From Sphingomonas sp. Leaf407 (GTDB taxonomy: Bacteria > Pseudomonadota > Alphaproteobacteria > Sphingomonadales > Sphingomonadaceae), in NCBI RefSeq assembly GCF_001425385.1, contig NZ_LMQO01000002.1, forward strand, positions 434,001-498,000: DNA of 64,000 nucleotides, read 5' to 3'. Below the pieces are notes generated by a model, which saw nothing but the letters and a program-made list of their open reading frames with translations, had not been told where the DNA came from and made no database searches. Below, one piece after another: positions 17,249 through 26,603 of the stretch; position 1 is the stretch's first letter, and every line of letters begins with the position of its first letter. The position numbers and the translations under genes were made by a program.

Positions 17249-18369
17249 GCCCGCGCCTCCAGAAAGCCGCGCATCACCCGGTCGAGATCGGGCGATTCGA
17301 GCAGGAACGCATCATGGCCGAACGGCGACGACAGCTCGACGAAGCTGGCGGGCGCGCCGGCGGCGTTGAGCGCATGGACGATGCTGCGCGACTCCGCCGT
17401 CGGATAAAGCCAGTCGGTATCGTAGCTGACGATGCAGAACCGCGCTTTCGTCGCGCGAAAGGCGTTGGCGAGAATGCCGCCATGTTCCTCGGCCAGATCG
17501 AAATAATCGAGCGCGCGGGTGATGTAGAGATAGGAATTGGCATCGAACCGGTCGGTGAAGGCAAGGCCCTGATGCCGCAGATAGCTTTCGACCTGGAAAT
17601 CGGCATCGAAGCCGAACGTCTTGGACCCCGCCTGTCCGTCGGCGCGCGCCTGCAACTTGCGGCCGAACTTGGCGGTCAGGCCCGCTTCGGACAGATAGGT
17701 GATGTGCGCCGCCATCCGCGCGACCGACAGGCCGGCCGACGGGGCCGCGCCGTCGTAATATTCGCCGCCGGCCCAGTTGGGATCGGCCATGATCGCCTGC
17801 CGCCCGACCTCGTGGAACGCGATGTTCTGCGCCGAATGCCGCGCGGTCGAGGCGATCACCACCACCGCCTCGACCCGGTCGGGCAGCGTCGCGCCCCATG
17901 ACAGCGCCTGCATGCCGCCCATCGACCCGCCGACCACCGCGCGGAGGCGTTCGATGCCGAGATGGTCGAGCAGCATCCCCTGCGCGCGCACCATGTCGCG
18001 GATGGTCAGCACCGGAAAGCGCATCGCAAAGGGGCGGCCGGTCGCGGGATCGATGCTGGCGGGACCCGACGATCCCATGCAACTGCCCAGCACGTTCGAG
18101 CAGATGACGAACTGTTTATCCAGATCGATCGGCTTGCCCGGCCCGATCATTCGCGACCACCAGCCGGGCTTGCCGGTGCGCGGATGCGCCGAGGCGACAT
18201 GATGGTCGCCGGTCAGCGCGTGGCAGATCAGCACCGCATTGTCGCGCGCCGGGTTCAGCGTGCCATAGGTTTCATAGGCGATGTCGATCCGGTCGAGCAC
18301 CGCCCCGCCGTCGAGCGCGAGGGGGGTGTCGAGCGTGACGCGGCGATCGGGACCGAAACGGGAATCCAT
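17245..18369 (-). CDS. metX: Homoserine O-acyltransferase MetX
   Basis: MetX acylates L-homoserine in the first committed step of methionine synthesis; the acyl donor (acetyl- or succinyl-CoA) cannot be told by eye. The 374-residue alpha/beta hydrolase-fold protein has its nucleophile Ser149 in [12 protein letters not shown]. Other landmarks are [30 protein letters not shown], the acid region SYDTDWLYP and the His in GHDAFL. The start at 18369 (MDSRFGPDR) follows the family N-terminus; the much longer open frame upstream is inside the oxidase gene on a different frame. Confidence 0.95.
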   Translation of the reverse strand: MDSRFGPDRRVTLDTPLALDGGAVLDRIDIAYETYGTLNPARDNAVLICHALTGDHHVASAHPRTGKPGWWSRMIGPGKPIDLDKQFVICSNVLGSCMGSSGPASIDPATGRPFAMRFPVLTIRDMVRAQGMLLDHLGIERLRAVVGGSMGGMQALSWGATLPDRVEAVVVIASTARHSAQNIAFHEVGRQAIMADPNWAGGEYYDGAAPSAGLSVARMAAHITYLSEAGLTAKFGRKLQARADGQAGSKTFGFDADFQVESYLRHQGLAFTDRFDANSYLYITRALDYFDLAEEHGGILANAFRATKARFCIVSYDTDWLYPTAESRSIVHALNAAGAPASFVELSSPFGHDAFLLESPDLDRVMRGFLEARA

Positions 18370-18401
18370 GGGCTTGCCGCTACCGGTCCGCGCCGGCCGG
18401 T

Positions 18402-19973
18402 TCAAGCCGCGTCGGGGGCGATCCGCCGTCCGAGCAGGCTGGCGGCGGCAAGCCGCCCGGTCTGCGCTGCGCCGTTCATGTATCCGGGATAGGCATCGGA
18501 GAGATGCTCGCCCGCGAACACGATCCGCCCCGCGCGCGCCACCTGCGTCGCGCGGCCGTCGGCTTCCTCCAGCCACAACAGTTTCGCGAAACGGGTCAGC
18601 ATCCCCGGCGGATAATTGACATAGGCCCCCCCGATCAGCGGATCGGCGCTCCATCCGGTGCGATCGAAGCTCCAGTCGGCGCTGCGGTGCGCGTTCAGCG
18701 CCACCAGCGCGGGGGCGAACAGCGCGTCGAGCTGCCCCGGAGCGGGCGGCGCGCCATGGGCGGTGAAGCCCGCCGCCTGATCGCCGCCGAAGAACCAGTT
18801 CCACACCGGGCGTTCGGGTCCGCCGCGTACCGTCGCGTCCCACCCTTGCGCCGCGGCGGCTTCCGGGTCGGCCGACCACAGCTCGCCACCCTCGCCGATC
18901 GCCGCGCGCCATGGCGTGCTCGCCATCGCCCATTGCAGCTTTTCGTTGCGGCCCAGTTCCATCGAACCGAGGAACTGCCGCCATGGCGTGGGCAGGGGGG
19001 CGGCGATCTCGATCCGGCGGGCGACGTTGGCGGGAAGCGCCAGCACGACATGATCGCAGGCGATGCGCGACAGGTCGCGCAACACGATGCCCGCGCGTCG
19101 GCCATTCGCCTCGACCCGGATCGCCTCGCGCCCGGTGGCGATGCGGTCGGCGTGGAGTGCGGCCAGCGCCTCGACCAGCGTCGAGCTGCCGCCCGACAGC
19201 ACATAGCGTTCGTCGCTGCCGCCCAGCACCTCCACCCGGTCCCCGTCGACGACGGGCAGGTTGAACAACAGCCCGATCGCCGAAACCCGATCGGGTTCCG
19301 CGCCATATTCGGTGCGCGCGGTCTGTTCGAGCAGCCGACGGACCCACGGGTCGGGCAGCAGCGCGGCGTGGAGATCGAAATAGGCGGCCATTGACAGCCG
19401 GTCGAGCCGGCGCGCGGTGCCCTCGAAATTGTCCGACAGCGCCTTGGCGTCGAGGTCGATCCGCCGTGCGATCGGGCGCAGCGCGCGCGCCAGCCGGGCG
19501 TCGGATACGCTCTCGCCATTCTCGACGATAATCGTGCGATGGGCGGTGTCCTTGCGATCGATCAGCGCGATGCCGAAGCGGCGGGCGAGCGCGTGCATGT
19601 CGGCATGGTCAGTATTGACCAACTGTCCGCCGCGCTCGAACGCGACGCCGTCGGGCAGGCGACGGGTATGGACCCGCCCGCCCAGCCGCGCCTTCGCCTC
19701 GTACAGCCACGCATCGACCCCGGCCGCGCGTAGATGGTGCAGCGCGGTCAGCCCGGCGAGGCCACCGCCCAGAATTGCGACACGGCCAGGCGCGGTCCGC
19801 CGGGCAGCCAGCGGCGCGGCCACGCCGGCCAGCCCGGTCGCTGCCAGCCCTTGCAACAACGCGCGCCGGGTGGCGCTCCAACTCGCTGGGACAGGCGCGG
19901 GCGCACCTTCATCGATCAGGTTGGCACGCCGTGCCGCCTGCATCGCCCGCCAGATCGTGTCGCCCGCCCGCAT
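18402..19973 (-). CDS. Flavin monoamine oxidase family protein, Tat-type leader
   Basis: This is a 523-residue FAD-dependent amine oxidase. The dinucleotide-binding motif [20 protein letters not shown] is near residue 65, followed by [13 protein letters not shown]. The C-terminal FAD region reads [21 protein letters not shown] twin-arginine-like segment ([20 protein letters not shown]) suggests export in folded form, although about 33 residues precede it, so the true start may be at the internal Met 11. The substrate is unknown. It lies 32 bases upstream of metX on the same strand and is divergent from hisC. Confidence 0.88.
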   Translation of the reverse strand: MRAGDTIWRAMQAARRANLIDEGAPAPVPASWSATRRALLQGLAATGLAGVAAPLAARRTAPGRVAILGGGLAGLTALHHLRAAGVDAWLYEAKARLGGRVHTRRLPDGVAFERGGQLVNTDHADMHALARRFGIALIDRKDTAHRTIIVENGESVSDARLARALRPIARRIDLDAKALSDNFEGTARRLDRLSMAAYFDLHAALLPDPWVRRLLEQTARTEYGAEPDRVSAIGLLFNLPVVDGDRVEVLGGSDERYVLSGGSSTLVEALAALHADRIATGREAIRVEANGRRAGIVLRDLSRIACDHVVLALPANVARRIEIAAPLPTPWRQFLGSMELGRNEKLQWAMASTPWRAAIGEGGELWSADPEAAAAQGWDATVRGGPERPVWNWFFGGDQAAGFTAHGAPPAPGQLDALFAPALVALNAHRSADWSFDRTGWSADPLIGGAYVNYPPGMLTRFAKLLWLEEADGRATQVARAGRIVFAGEHLSDAYPGYMNGAAQTGRLAAASLLGRRIAPDAA

Positions 19974-20109
19974 TGCCGCCCCTGTTCCGCTTGTCCCGCG
20001 TTGCAGCGGCCATAGCAGGCGATGGTTAACGGGTCTTGGTGTTCTTGGTGTAGCGGTCCCGGTCCCTCGATCTTGCGTTCATGGCCGGCTTGGCGCAGGG
20101 GGCGGGGCC

Positions 20110-21204
20110 ATGAACGCTCCCGCTCCCAAGCCATGGATCCTCGACATCGCCCCCTATGTCCCCGGCCGGTCGAAGACCGACGACGGGCGGCAGGTGGCGA
20201 AACTCTCGTCGAACGAGAACCCGCTCGGCACCTCGCCGCACGCCCGCGCCGCCTTCGCGCAGGCCGACCGCAGCCTTGAGCGCTATCCCGATCCCGGTGC
20301 CGCCGATCTGCGCGCGGCGATCGCGCAGGCGCATGGGCTGGACCCGGCGCGGATCATCTATGGCACCGGATCGGACGAGGTGCTGCATCTGGCCGCCGGG
20401 GCCTATGCCGGGCACGGCGACGAGGTGATCTTCGTGCGCTACGGCTTCGCGGTCTATGAGATCGCGACGCGGCGCGTCGGCGCGACGCCGGTGGTGGCGC
20501 CGGACAAGGATCATGCGACCGACGTCGATGCGATCCTCGCCTGCGTGACCGACCGGACGCGCGTGGTGTTCGTCGCCAATCCGAACAATCCCACCGGCAC
20601 CTATTGCCCCCGCGCGGAGATCGCCCGGCTGCACGCAGCGCTGCGCCCCGACATCCTGCTGGTGCTCGATCAGGCCTATGCCGAATATCTGGAGGATCAC
20701 GAGGACGATCACGGCCTCGACCTCGCCCGGACGCAGGCGAACGTGCTGGTCACGCGGACCTTTTCCAAGATCCACGGCCTTGCCGCCGAGCGGATCGGCT
20801 GGGGCTATGGCTCGGCGGAGGCGATCGACGCGATGCACCGCATCCGCGCGCCGTTCAACGTGACGACCGCCGGACAGCAGGCGGCGATCGCGGCGGTGCG
20901 CGATACCAGCTTCGTCGAGGCCAGCCGCGCACACAACCGCCAATGGCGGACATGGTTCGAAGGCGAGATCGCCGCGATGGGCAACGCGGGCTTGCGCGCC
21001 GTCCCGTCGAAGGCCAATTTCGTGCTGGTGCTGTTCGATGGACCGGTCAGCGCGGGCGACGCCTATCAGGGGTTGATGGACAAGGGCTTCATCACCCGCT
21101 GGCTGCCCGGACAGGGACTTGCCAACGGCCTGCGCATCTCGATCGGCACCGAGGCGGAGGTGCGCGGCGTCGCCGCCGCGCTTCGCGAGATCGTTGGCGG
21201 CTGA
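20110..21204 (+). CDS. hisC: Histidinol-phosphate / aromatic aminotransferase HisC
   Basis: This is a PLP-dependent class I/II aminotransferase of 364 residues. The PLP lysine is K220 in [20 protein letters not shown]. Other hallmarks are [13 protein letters not shown] near the N-terminus, [13 protein letters not shown], and the final [12 protein letters not shown]. It transfers the amino group to imidazole acetol phosphate in histidine synthesis. The direct coupling to tyrA suggests it also serves phenylalanine and tyrosine synthesis. The start at 20110 is preferred because the long upstream extension covers the oxidase gene antisense. Confidence 0.94.
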   Translation: MNAPAPKPWILDIAPYVPGRSKTDDGRQVAKLSSNENPLGTSPHARAAFAQADRSLERYPDPGAADLRAAIAQAHGLDPARIIYGTGSDEVLHLAAGAYAGHGDEVIFVRYGFAVYEIATRRVGATPVVAPDKDHATDVDAILACVTDRTRVVFVANPNNPTGTYCPRAEIARLHAALRPDILLVLDQAYAEYLEDHEDDHGLDLARTQANVLVTRTFSKIHGLAAERIGWGYGSAEAIDAMHRIRAPFNVTTAGQQAAIAAVRDTSFVEASRAHNRQWRTWFEGEIAAMGNAGLRAVPSKANFVLVLFDGPVSAGDAYQGLMDKGFITRWLPGQGLANGLRISIGTEAEVRGVAAALREIVGG

Positions 21205-22112
21205 TGCTGCCGTTCGCGCGGGTCGCGATCCTCGGGCTGGGGCTGATCGGATCGTCGATCGCCCGCGCGGTCCGCGCCGACATGCCGGGCGTGCGCCTCA
21301 CCGGCCATGACGCCTCGGCGGAAGCGCGCGAGACGGTGCGCGCGCTGGGGCTGCTCGACGATGTGAGCGACCATGCCGGCGCGGCGGTGATCGATGCCGA
21401 TCTGGTGATCTTGTGCGTGCCGGTCGGCGCGATCGGCCCGGTCGCCGCCGAGATCGCACCCGACCTGCCCCCCGGCGTCGTCGTCAGCGACGTCGGGTCG
21501 AGCAAGGCAGGCATCGCCGCCGCACTGACGCAGGCCCTGCCCGGCGTCGCGATCGTCCCCGCGCATCCGGTTGCGGGGACCGAACGCAGCGGACCGGAGG
21601 CGGGCTTCGCCACGCTGTTCAAGGGCCGCTGGTGCATTCTCACGCCCGCGGCCGACGCCGACCCCCTCGCGGTCGAGCGAGTCGCCGAATTCTGGCGCAG
21701 GATCGGGGCGGACATCGAAATGATGGACGCGCAGCACCATGATCTGGTGCTGGCGATCACCAGCCACCTGCCGCACCTGATCGCCTATACCATCGTCGGC
21801 ACCGCCAGCGATCTGGAGGCGGTGACGCAGAGCGAGGTCATCAAATATTCGGCGGGCGGCTTCCGCGACTTCACCCGCATCGCCGCGTCCGACCCGACGA
21901 TGTGGCGCGACGTGTTCCTCGCCAACAAGGACGCGGTGCTGACCATGCTCCAGCGCTTCTCCGAGGACCTGTCGGCGCTGCAACGCGCGATCCGCTGGGA
22001 CAAGGGCGACGAACTGTTCGACCTGTTCAGCCGCACCCGCACCATCCGCCGCTCGATCGTCGAACAGGGACAGGACGACGCCCGCGAGGACTTCGGACGG
22101 CGGCACGGGTAG
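21204..22112 (+). CDS. tyrA: Prephenate / arogenate dehydrogenase TyrA
   Basis: This NAD(P)-dependent dehydrogenase of tyrosine synthesis has 302 residues. The Rossmann motif is VAILGLGLIGSSIARAVRAD at the very N-terminus, then DVGSSKAGI, the catalytic-region HPVAGTERSGPEAGFATLF and the helical C-terminal domain with HHDLVLAITSHLPHLIAYT. The ATG overlaps the hisC stop (TGATG). Prephenate versus arogenate preference cannot be read from the sequence alone. Confidence 0.94.
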   Translation: MLPFARVAILGLGLIGSSIARAVRADMPGVRLTGHDASAEARETVRALGLLDDVSDHAGAAVIDADLVILCVPVGAIGPVAAEIAPDLPPGVVVSDVGSSKAGIAAALTQALPGVAIVPAHPVAGTERSGPEAGFATLFKGRWCILTPAADADPLAVERVAEFWRRIGADIEMMDAQHHDLVLAITSHLPHLIAYTIVGTASDLEAVTQSEVIKYSAGGFRDFTRIAASDPTMWRDVFLANKDAVLTMLQRFSEDLSALQRAIRWDKGDELFDLFSRTRTIRRSIVEQGQDDAREDFGRRHG

Positions 22113-22149
22113 AGGAGGGCGCTCGGGCCGATCGACCTTCCTTCGCGCG

Positions 22150-22260
22150 TCGTCACCCCGGACTTGTTCCGGGGTCCACTTGTCCCCGAACGCTGTCGAT
22201 ACAGCCTCAAGGCGCACCGATTGCCGAGCCGTGGACCCCGGAACAAGTCCGGGGTGACGA
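22150..22260. repeat. Palindromic repeat, family C (TCGTCACCCCGG...), copy 1
   Basis: The left arm TCGTCACCCCGGACTTGTTC and the right arm GAACAAGTCCGGGGTGACGA are perfect inverted copies, with secondary CCGGGGTCCAC/GTGGACCCCGG hairpins. It fills most of the 212-base gap between tyrA and gspN, which meet tail to tail. No gene is seen there. Confidence 0.9.
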
Positions 22261-22324
22261 AAGGGGTGGCTGTTTCCGCCGAAAACAACGAAGATCGGCC
22301 GGCAAGGCTGAATGTCGATCCGGC

Positions 22325-23032
22325 CTAGAACCGCCCTTCCACCGCCGCGCCTGCCGGCAACCCCACGAACGGCAGCGTCGCGGCGCCGTCGCCGGTCATC
22401 TGGAACTTCAGCACGCCGTCCTCGCGCAGCGTCGCGTCCATCAACGTGCGGCGGCGTTGCGCGTCGGGAGCCAGCCGCACCCGCGTCTCCTGCCCGATAT
22501 GCTCGGCGGTCAGCAGCAGCGCCGGGGTTGGCGTCGCGACGCCGGCCCTGGTAGCGCAACTGCCCGGATCGATCGCGACGCGGCCATCGGCCATCGCCGA
22601 TCCGCTGGCGGTCGACAGCTTCGCCAAGTCGATCTGCATCGTCGCGTCGCAGGTGAAGGGCAGATCGGGTTGCAGCGCCTGAAGCAGCGAGGCATCGGCC
22701 GATCCCGCCACCTTGTCTAGTTGCACGCCACTGCCCCAGGCGATCGCCTGTCCGCCCAGATCGGTATCGGGGCCGGTCGCGGTCCAGTCGACCGCGAAAC
22801 CCAGACTGGTGATACTGCGCAGCGGCGCGAACCGCCACTCCAGCCGGCTGCCCCCCGCCACGCCGACCTCGCCGTGCCAGATCGTACCGCCGACCCCGCT
22901 GCGCCACGCCACGTTGCGCACGATCAGGCTGGCGGGCAACGTCGCGACCATCGCGATCGCGAACGAGACTATGCCGAGGGTGGCGAAGGCGATACTACGC
23001 CGCCGTGCCTGACTCCGTGAAAGACCCGGCAA
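22325..23032 (-). CDS. gspN: Type II secretion system protein N (GspN)
   Basis: GspN is an inner-membrane accessory protein of the type II secretion system. About 235 residues are present, with one N-terminal membrane helix (SIAFATLGIVSFAIAMVATL) and a beta-rich periplasmic domain. GspN-like features include VGGTIWHGEVGVAGGSRLEW and a C-terminal FVGLPAGAAVEGRF. The start is uncertain: the TTG at 23032 keeps it from overlapping the divergent gene, while an ATG at 23104 gives 259 residues but overlaps. A pair of cysteines (FTCDAT, GSCATR) probably forms a disulphide. Confidence 0.78.
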   Translation of the reverse strand: MPGLSRSQARRRSIAFATLGIVSFAIAMVATLPASLIVRNVAWRSGVGGTIWHGEVGVAGGSRLEWRFAPLRSITSLGFAVDWTATGPDTDLGGQAIAWGSGVQLDKVAGSADASLLQALQPDLPFTCDATMQIDLAKLSTASGSAMADGRVAIDPGSCATRAGVATPTPALLLTAEHIGQETRVRLAPDAQRRRTLMDATLREDGVLKFQMTGDGAATLPFVGLPAGAAVEGRF

Positions 23033-24054
23033 TGCCAACGCGACGCGCGACGCTGAAACTGGTGGGACAGGGCCTTGCGCTGTCGTCGGCGGCATCGATC
23101 GCATCCCCCCTGTGGGCGGCGCGCCGGGCGAAGGGCGTGGCCGCGTTGCTGGTGCCGCTCACCGGTGAACGGGCGGCGCTGGGCCGTAGCATAGCCGCCG
23201 CGGCGATGCTTGCCGAAACCGACGCCACGGCGCTGCGCGTGATCGATACCGGCGGCAGCGCCGACGGTGCGGTGCGCGCCGCGCTGGCGGCGGTGAAGGG
23301 CGGCGCGGCGCTGTTGCTGGGGCCGCTCACCGCCGCCGAGACGCGCGCGGTGGCCGCCGCCGTCGGCGCGCGCGTGCCGGTGGTGGCGCTGACCAACGAT
23401 GCCGCCGCGCAGGGAAATGGCGCGTTCGTGCTGGGCATCACCCCGGCGCAGGCGACCGGCGCGCTGCTCGGCTATGCCCGGTCGCGCGGGGTGCGTCGCG
23501 TCGCGGCGCTCGACGACGGAACGCCGTGGAGCAGCGCCTGCGTCGCGGCGGCGAAGCGCGCGGAGGGCGATCTCGGCCTCATCGTCCTTCCCACGCCGGC
23601 GGGCGGGGTGGCGGGCGAGGCGGATGCGCTGTTCGTGCCCGGCGGCAGCGCCACCGCGCTCGCCGCCGCCCGCCGGGCGAGGGAGGGCGGGGTGCAGTTG
23701 CTGGCGACCGTCCAGGCGCTCGACTATCGCCCCGATGTGCTGGCGGCATTGCAGGGGGCATGGATCGCCAGCCCCGATCCGGCGCGCTTCGCGACCTTCG
23801 CCGCCGCCTTCGCCGCGCGCAACGGTGGCCGGCCCGGCGCGATCGCCGCGCTGGGCCACGACGCCGCGGGTATCGCGAAGACGCTGCGCGACGCCGATCA
23901 GATGACGCGCGAGGGCGTGCTGCGCGAGGCGGGGTTCGACTGCACCACCGGCCCGCTGCGCTTCCGCGCCGACGGCAGTTGCGCCCGCGACTTCGCGATC
24001 CTCGTCGCGAAGGACGGCCTGTATGAAAAGGTGGCCGAGAGCCGCGGGGCATGA
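23032..24054 (+). CDS. Periplasmic ligand-binding-like protein (LpoA / LivK fold) coupled to gspJ
   Basis: The roughly 340-residue protein has an N-terminal signal (TRRATLKLVGQGLALSSAAS), possibly Tat type. Its two-lobe periplasmic binding fold matches the protein at 27448: ALLVPLTGERAALGRSIAAA here against ALLVPLTGPNGGVGRSIANA there, and both have ALTNDAA/SYSNDVS-type and GITPAQ/GYTPAQS blocks. A GTG at 23005 is an alternative start. Its stop overlaps the gspJ ATG as ATGA, so the two are co-translated. A role in peptidoglycan synthesis control or in type II secretion is possible but not shown. Confidence 0.78.
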   Translation: MPTRRATLKLVGQGLALSSAASIASPLWAARRAKGVAALLVPLTGERAALGRSIAAAAMLAETDATALRVIDTGGSADGAVRAALAAVKGGAALLLGPLTAAETRAVAAAVGARVPVVALTNDAAAQGNGAFVLGITPAQATGALLGYARSRGVRRVAALDDGTPWSSACVAAAKRAEGDLGLIVLPTPAGGVAGEADALFVPGGSATALAAARRAREGGVQLLATVQALDYRPDVLAALQGAWIASPDPARFATFAAAFAARNGGRPGAIAALGHDAAGIAKTLRDADQMTREGVLREAGFDCTTGPLRFRADGSCARDFAILVAKDGLYEKVAESRGA

Positions 24055-24713
24055 TCGAAGCAGGTGTAACCCTATCGTCACCCCGGACTTGTTCCGGGGT
24101 CCACGGTCCCGCAAATGCCGCGACCGTTCCTTGCGCGGAACCGTGGACCCCGGAACGAGTCCGGGCTGACGATCAGGGGAGCGGCTCGGACGACATCGCC
24201 GAGGCCGGCTTCACCCTGCTCGAACTGATGATCTCGCTCGGCCTGTTCGCGCTGATCGCGGTGGCGGGGCTGACGCTGGTCGACAGCGTCATCGGCGTCG
24301 ACGGGCGGACCGAGGCGCGGCTCGACCGGGTGGCCGACCTGCAACGCGCGATGGTAGTGATTTCGAGCGACCTCGACCAGATCGCGCCGGGGCCACTCGC
24401 CGGGGACGCCGCTGGCGTGCGCTTCGCCCGCGCCGCGCCGGGGTTCGGCGGGCCGGCGGTGCCGGTCGCCTACCGCGTCGTCGGCGGCCGGCTGGAACGG
24501 ATCGTCGGCGGCCGGCCGCAACAGGTGCTCGATCAGGTGGCGGGCGCGCGCTGGCGCTATTTCGACGGCGGCTGGCTGCCGGCATGGCCGCCCGCGCCCG
24601 ACCGCTCGGGCGAATGGCCGCGCGCGGTGGTGGTCGAGCTGCAACTGGGCGGGACGGGCGGCGGAACCCTGCGCCGTGTCGTCACCTTGCCGGTCCCGGC
24701 GCAGCCGTCATGA
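24051..24713 (+). CDS. gspJ: Type II secretion minor pseudopilin GspJ with an unusually long leader
   Basis: GspJ is a tip pseudopilin of the type II secretion pilus. The prepilin cleavage motif is AEAGFTLLELMISLGLFALI, with Gly53 before Phe54 and the +5 Glu present. A hydrophobic helix and the GspJ-type body follow (RVADLQRAMVVISSDLDQIA). Leaders in this family are normally under about 12 residues; here it is 53. The extra part is encoded by a family C palindromic repeat (24075-24172). No ATG, GTG or TTG exists in frame between the repeat and the cleavage motif, so translation must start at 24051, coupled to the gene before. Confidence 0.85.
   Translation: MIEAGVTLSSPRTCSGVHGPANAATVPCAEPWTPERVRADDQGSGSDDIAEAGFTLLELMISLGLFALIAVAGLTLVDSVIGVDGRTEARLDRVADLQRAMVVISSDLDQIAPGPLAGDAAGVRFARAAPGFGGPAVPVAYRVVGGRLERIVGGRPQQVLDQVAGARWRYFDGGWLPAWPPAPDRSGEWPRAVVVELQLGGTGGGTLRRVVTLPVPAQPS
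24075..24172. repeat. Palindromic repeat, family C, copy 2, inside the gspJ reading frame
   Basis: The arms TCGTCACCCCGGACTTGTTC and GAACGAGTCCGGGCTGACGA match the intergenic copies at 22150 and 38112, with the usual CCACGG/CCGTGG inner arms. Unlike those, it is read as codons of gspJ and adds about 33 residues to the prepilin leader. Confidence 0.9.
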
Positions 24714-25576
24714 GCCGCGCGGTGGCCGAGCGCGAGCGCGGCATGATCCTCGTCAACGTGCTGATGTTCGTCGCGATCGCCAGCGGACTCGTCCTGCTCA
24801 TGATAAACCGCGAGGAACTGGCGCTCGACCGCTCGATCCGCTCGCGCGAAGCGTCGCGCGCGCTGGCGGTGGTGCGCGGCGGCGAGCTGTCGGCGCTGAC
24901 CGCGCTGCAACGCGACGCGCGGGTGGCGGCGGAGGCGGATTATCCCGGCGAACCGTGGGGGTCCCTGAGCGAAAACGGCATCGCGATCGACGGCGGCCGC
25001 TTCGACCTCGCCATCGCCGATGCGCAGGGGCGCTTCAACGTCAATTCGGTGCGGCGCGGCGAGGACCCGATCCCGCAACTGGTCTTCATCCGCATCGCCC
25101 GCGCCGCCGGCCTGTCCGACGAACAGGCGGTCGCCGGCATCGCCCTCATCCGCGAGCGCGGGCCGGTGCAGGACCTACGCCCGCTCGCCGCGTTCTTGCC
25201 GCCCGACAAGGCGGCGCTGCTGGCGCGCATGGTCACGGCGCTGCCCGGCGACACCCCGGTCAATCTCAACGCGGCGACCCCCGAACTGCTCGGCGTGCTG
25301 TTCGAACCGGCGCAGGTCCAGCGGTTGCTCGCGGTGCGCAACCGGCAGGGCTATCTGTCGAAGGAAGACCTGACCCGCGAGGACGTGACCGTGCCGGCGG
25401 GCACCGGTTTCCAGTCGAACCATTACTGGGTCCGCACCCGCGCGACGATCGGCGGCACCGTGCAGCAAGGCGCGACGCTGATCGAACGGGTCAAGGGTGA
25501 GCGCGGCGTGCTGGCGGTGCCGGTGGAACGCTGGCGCAATGCGGCGATCCCGCCCGAGGTGCCGGGGTTCGGGTAG
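24710..25576 (+). CDS. gspK: Type II secretion minor pseudopilin GspK
   Basis: GspK sits at the pseudopilus tip with GspI and GspJ. The 288-residue product has a short leader ending ERERG followed by MILVNVLMFVAIASGLVLLM, the GspK-type hydrophobic helix. It then has FDLAIADAQGRFNVNSVRRG and a helix-hairpin-helix-like stretch (TPVNLNAATPELLGVLFEPA), both typical of GspK. The ATG overlaps the gspJ stop (ATGA). No gspC-I or gspL/M genes are in the window, so the rest of the system is elsewhere. Confidence 0.88.
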   Translation: MSRAVAERERGMILVNVLMFVAIASGLVLLMINREELALDRSIRSREASRALAVVRGGELSALTALQRDARVAAEADYPGEPWGSLSENGIAIDGGRFDLAIADAQGRFNVNSVRRGEDPIPQLVFIRIARAAGLSDEQAVAGIALIRERGPVQDLRPLAAFLPPDKAALLARMVTALPGDTPVNLNAATPELLGVLFEPAQVQRLLAVRNRQGYLSKEDLTREDVTVPAGTGFQSNHYWVRTRATIGGTVQQGATLIERVKGERGVLAVPVERWRNAAIPPEVPGFG

Positions 25577-25675
25577 GGAGCAGGCTGATACGACTTGGGA
25601 TGACGAGGACCGTAGCGACGGTTGACGCCTGATAACGTCCTTTCCAGCAAGCATCTGTTCGATTAGCATTCCCGG

Positions 25676-25851
25676 ATGTCCCGGATCGCATCTTATGCCG
25701 ATTTCGTCGGATGGTCGGCTTTCAGCGTCGCGATAGCGATCGTGATTTTGTGCCGGAGCGAAGCGGGTGGTCATTCCCGTTATACCTGATCGCTGGCGCG
25801 CTATTCATCGTCAGCATTGTCCAACGGCGTCGTTTCACGGACGACGGCTGA
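25676..25851 (+). pseudogene. Possible frameshifted small two-helix membrane protein
   Basis: Frame one from the ATG at 25676 gives a hydrophobic segment (FVGWSAFSVAIAIVILC) before a stop at 25789. A second frame, with its own ATG at 25711, continues with SGWSFPLYLIAGALFIVSIV followed by QRRRFTDDG and a stop at 25851. Read together they look like a two-helix protein of about 58 residues broken by one frameshift. There is no clear ribosome site. It may also be chance, or the second frame may be a real 46-residue protein on its own. Confidence 0.25.
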
Positions 25852-25898
25852 TCGCTAGGCCGGATCGGCATTCAGCCTTGGCAGGGGAAATCTGCTCT

Positions 25899-25993
25899 CG
25901 AACCCCCCGCGCATGCGGGGATCCATACACGCCGACGCCGGTGATCGAACCTATCTCGTTGCGTCTATGGGTTCCCGCCTGCGCGGGAACGAC
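25899..25993. repeat. Palindromic repeat, family B variant, copy 3
   Basis: The left arm GAACCCCCCGCGCATGCGGG, then ATCCATAC, pairs with GTATGG-like GTCTATGG and the right arm GTTCCCGCCTGCGCGGGAAC. It has the same design as 4769-4866 but is more diverged. Confidence 0.7.
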
Positions 25994-26126
25994 GAAAAGG
26001 TGTAGCATCTGCTGAATATCGACCCTGTCTAGGCTACGATGCGCGCAGGCGGCATGGATATGGATGCGGCTGAAGTTGAAGTTGAAGTTCTAACGCGCCG
26101 GACAGATCGGTCCTCGTAGAACCGGA

Positions 26127-26208
26127 CGTCATCCCAGCGAAGGCTGGGATCTCATAGTGACAGGGCGAGGCAGGAACTGCCTGAGGCCCCAGCCTTCGCT
26201 GGGGCGAC
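26127..26208. repeat. Palindromic repeat, family B variant, copy 4
   Basis: CGTCATCCCAGCGAAGGCTG on the left pairs with CAGCCTTCGCTGGGGCGACG on the right, with a short internal AGGCAGGAACTGCCT hairpin. It lies directly downstream of yraN. Confidence 0.8.
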
Positions 26209-26234
26209 GCTTCCATGTCGATGGGTTAGGCCCC

Positions 26235-26603
26235 TCAATACCCCACCCACGCATTCTCGATATGCCGCACTCCCGCCCCCTTGGCGATCAGGATCACATC
26301 GATCCGCACATCCTCGCCGCCCGCCGCATAGCGCGGCATCAGCACTTCCGCCGCCGCCGCGACCCGCGCCAGCCGGCGTTCGTCGATCGCCATGTCCAGC
26401 CCGGCGGCGCTTGCCCGCAATTTCACCTCGACGAACGCGACCAACCCGCCGCGCCGTGCGATCAGGTCGACCTCGCCCGCCTTTGTCCTGACCCGCCGGC
26501 CGACGATCTCCCAGCCTTTCAGCCGCAGCCACCATCCTGCCAGCCGCTCGCCGCGCCGCCCGGCCGCATCCGCCGCCACCCGTGAGGCGCGGGTGCGCGT
26601 CAC
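26235..26603 (-). CDS. yraN: YraN family (UPF0102) putative endonuclease-fold protein
   Basis: The 122-residue protein has the PD-(D/E)XK-type signature of UPF0102: GWEIVGRRVRTKAGEVDLIA, then GGLVAFVEVKLRASA, with catalytic-type Asp, Glu and Lys. The molecular role of the family is not settled; it often sits beside rsmI, as here. Translation starts at a GTG (26603) overlapping the rsmI stop (GTGA). The longer frame upstream lies within rsmI in another frame. Confidence 0.88.
   Translation of the reverse strand: MTRTRASRVAADAAGRRGERLAGWWLRLKGWEIVGRRVRTKAGEVDLIARRGGLVAFVEVKLRASAAGLDMAIDERRLARVAAAAEVLMPRYAAGGEDVRIDVILIAKGAGVRHIENAWVGY

Larger units (their letters stand above)
25852..26234. other. 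Intergenic region with two palindromic repeats, no gene seen
   Basis: This stretch between gspK (plus strand) and yraN (minus strand) is convergent. It holds two weakly conserved family B-type palindromes (about 25899-25993 and 26127-26208) joined by A/G-rich sequence including GAAGTTGAAGTTGAAGTTC, a short 6-base tandem repeat. Open frames here are repeat translations. Confidence 0.6.
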
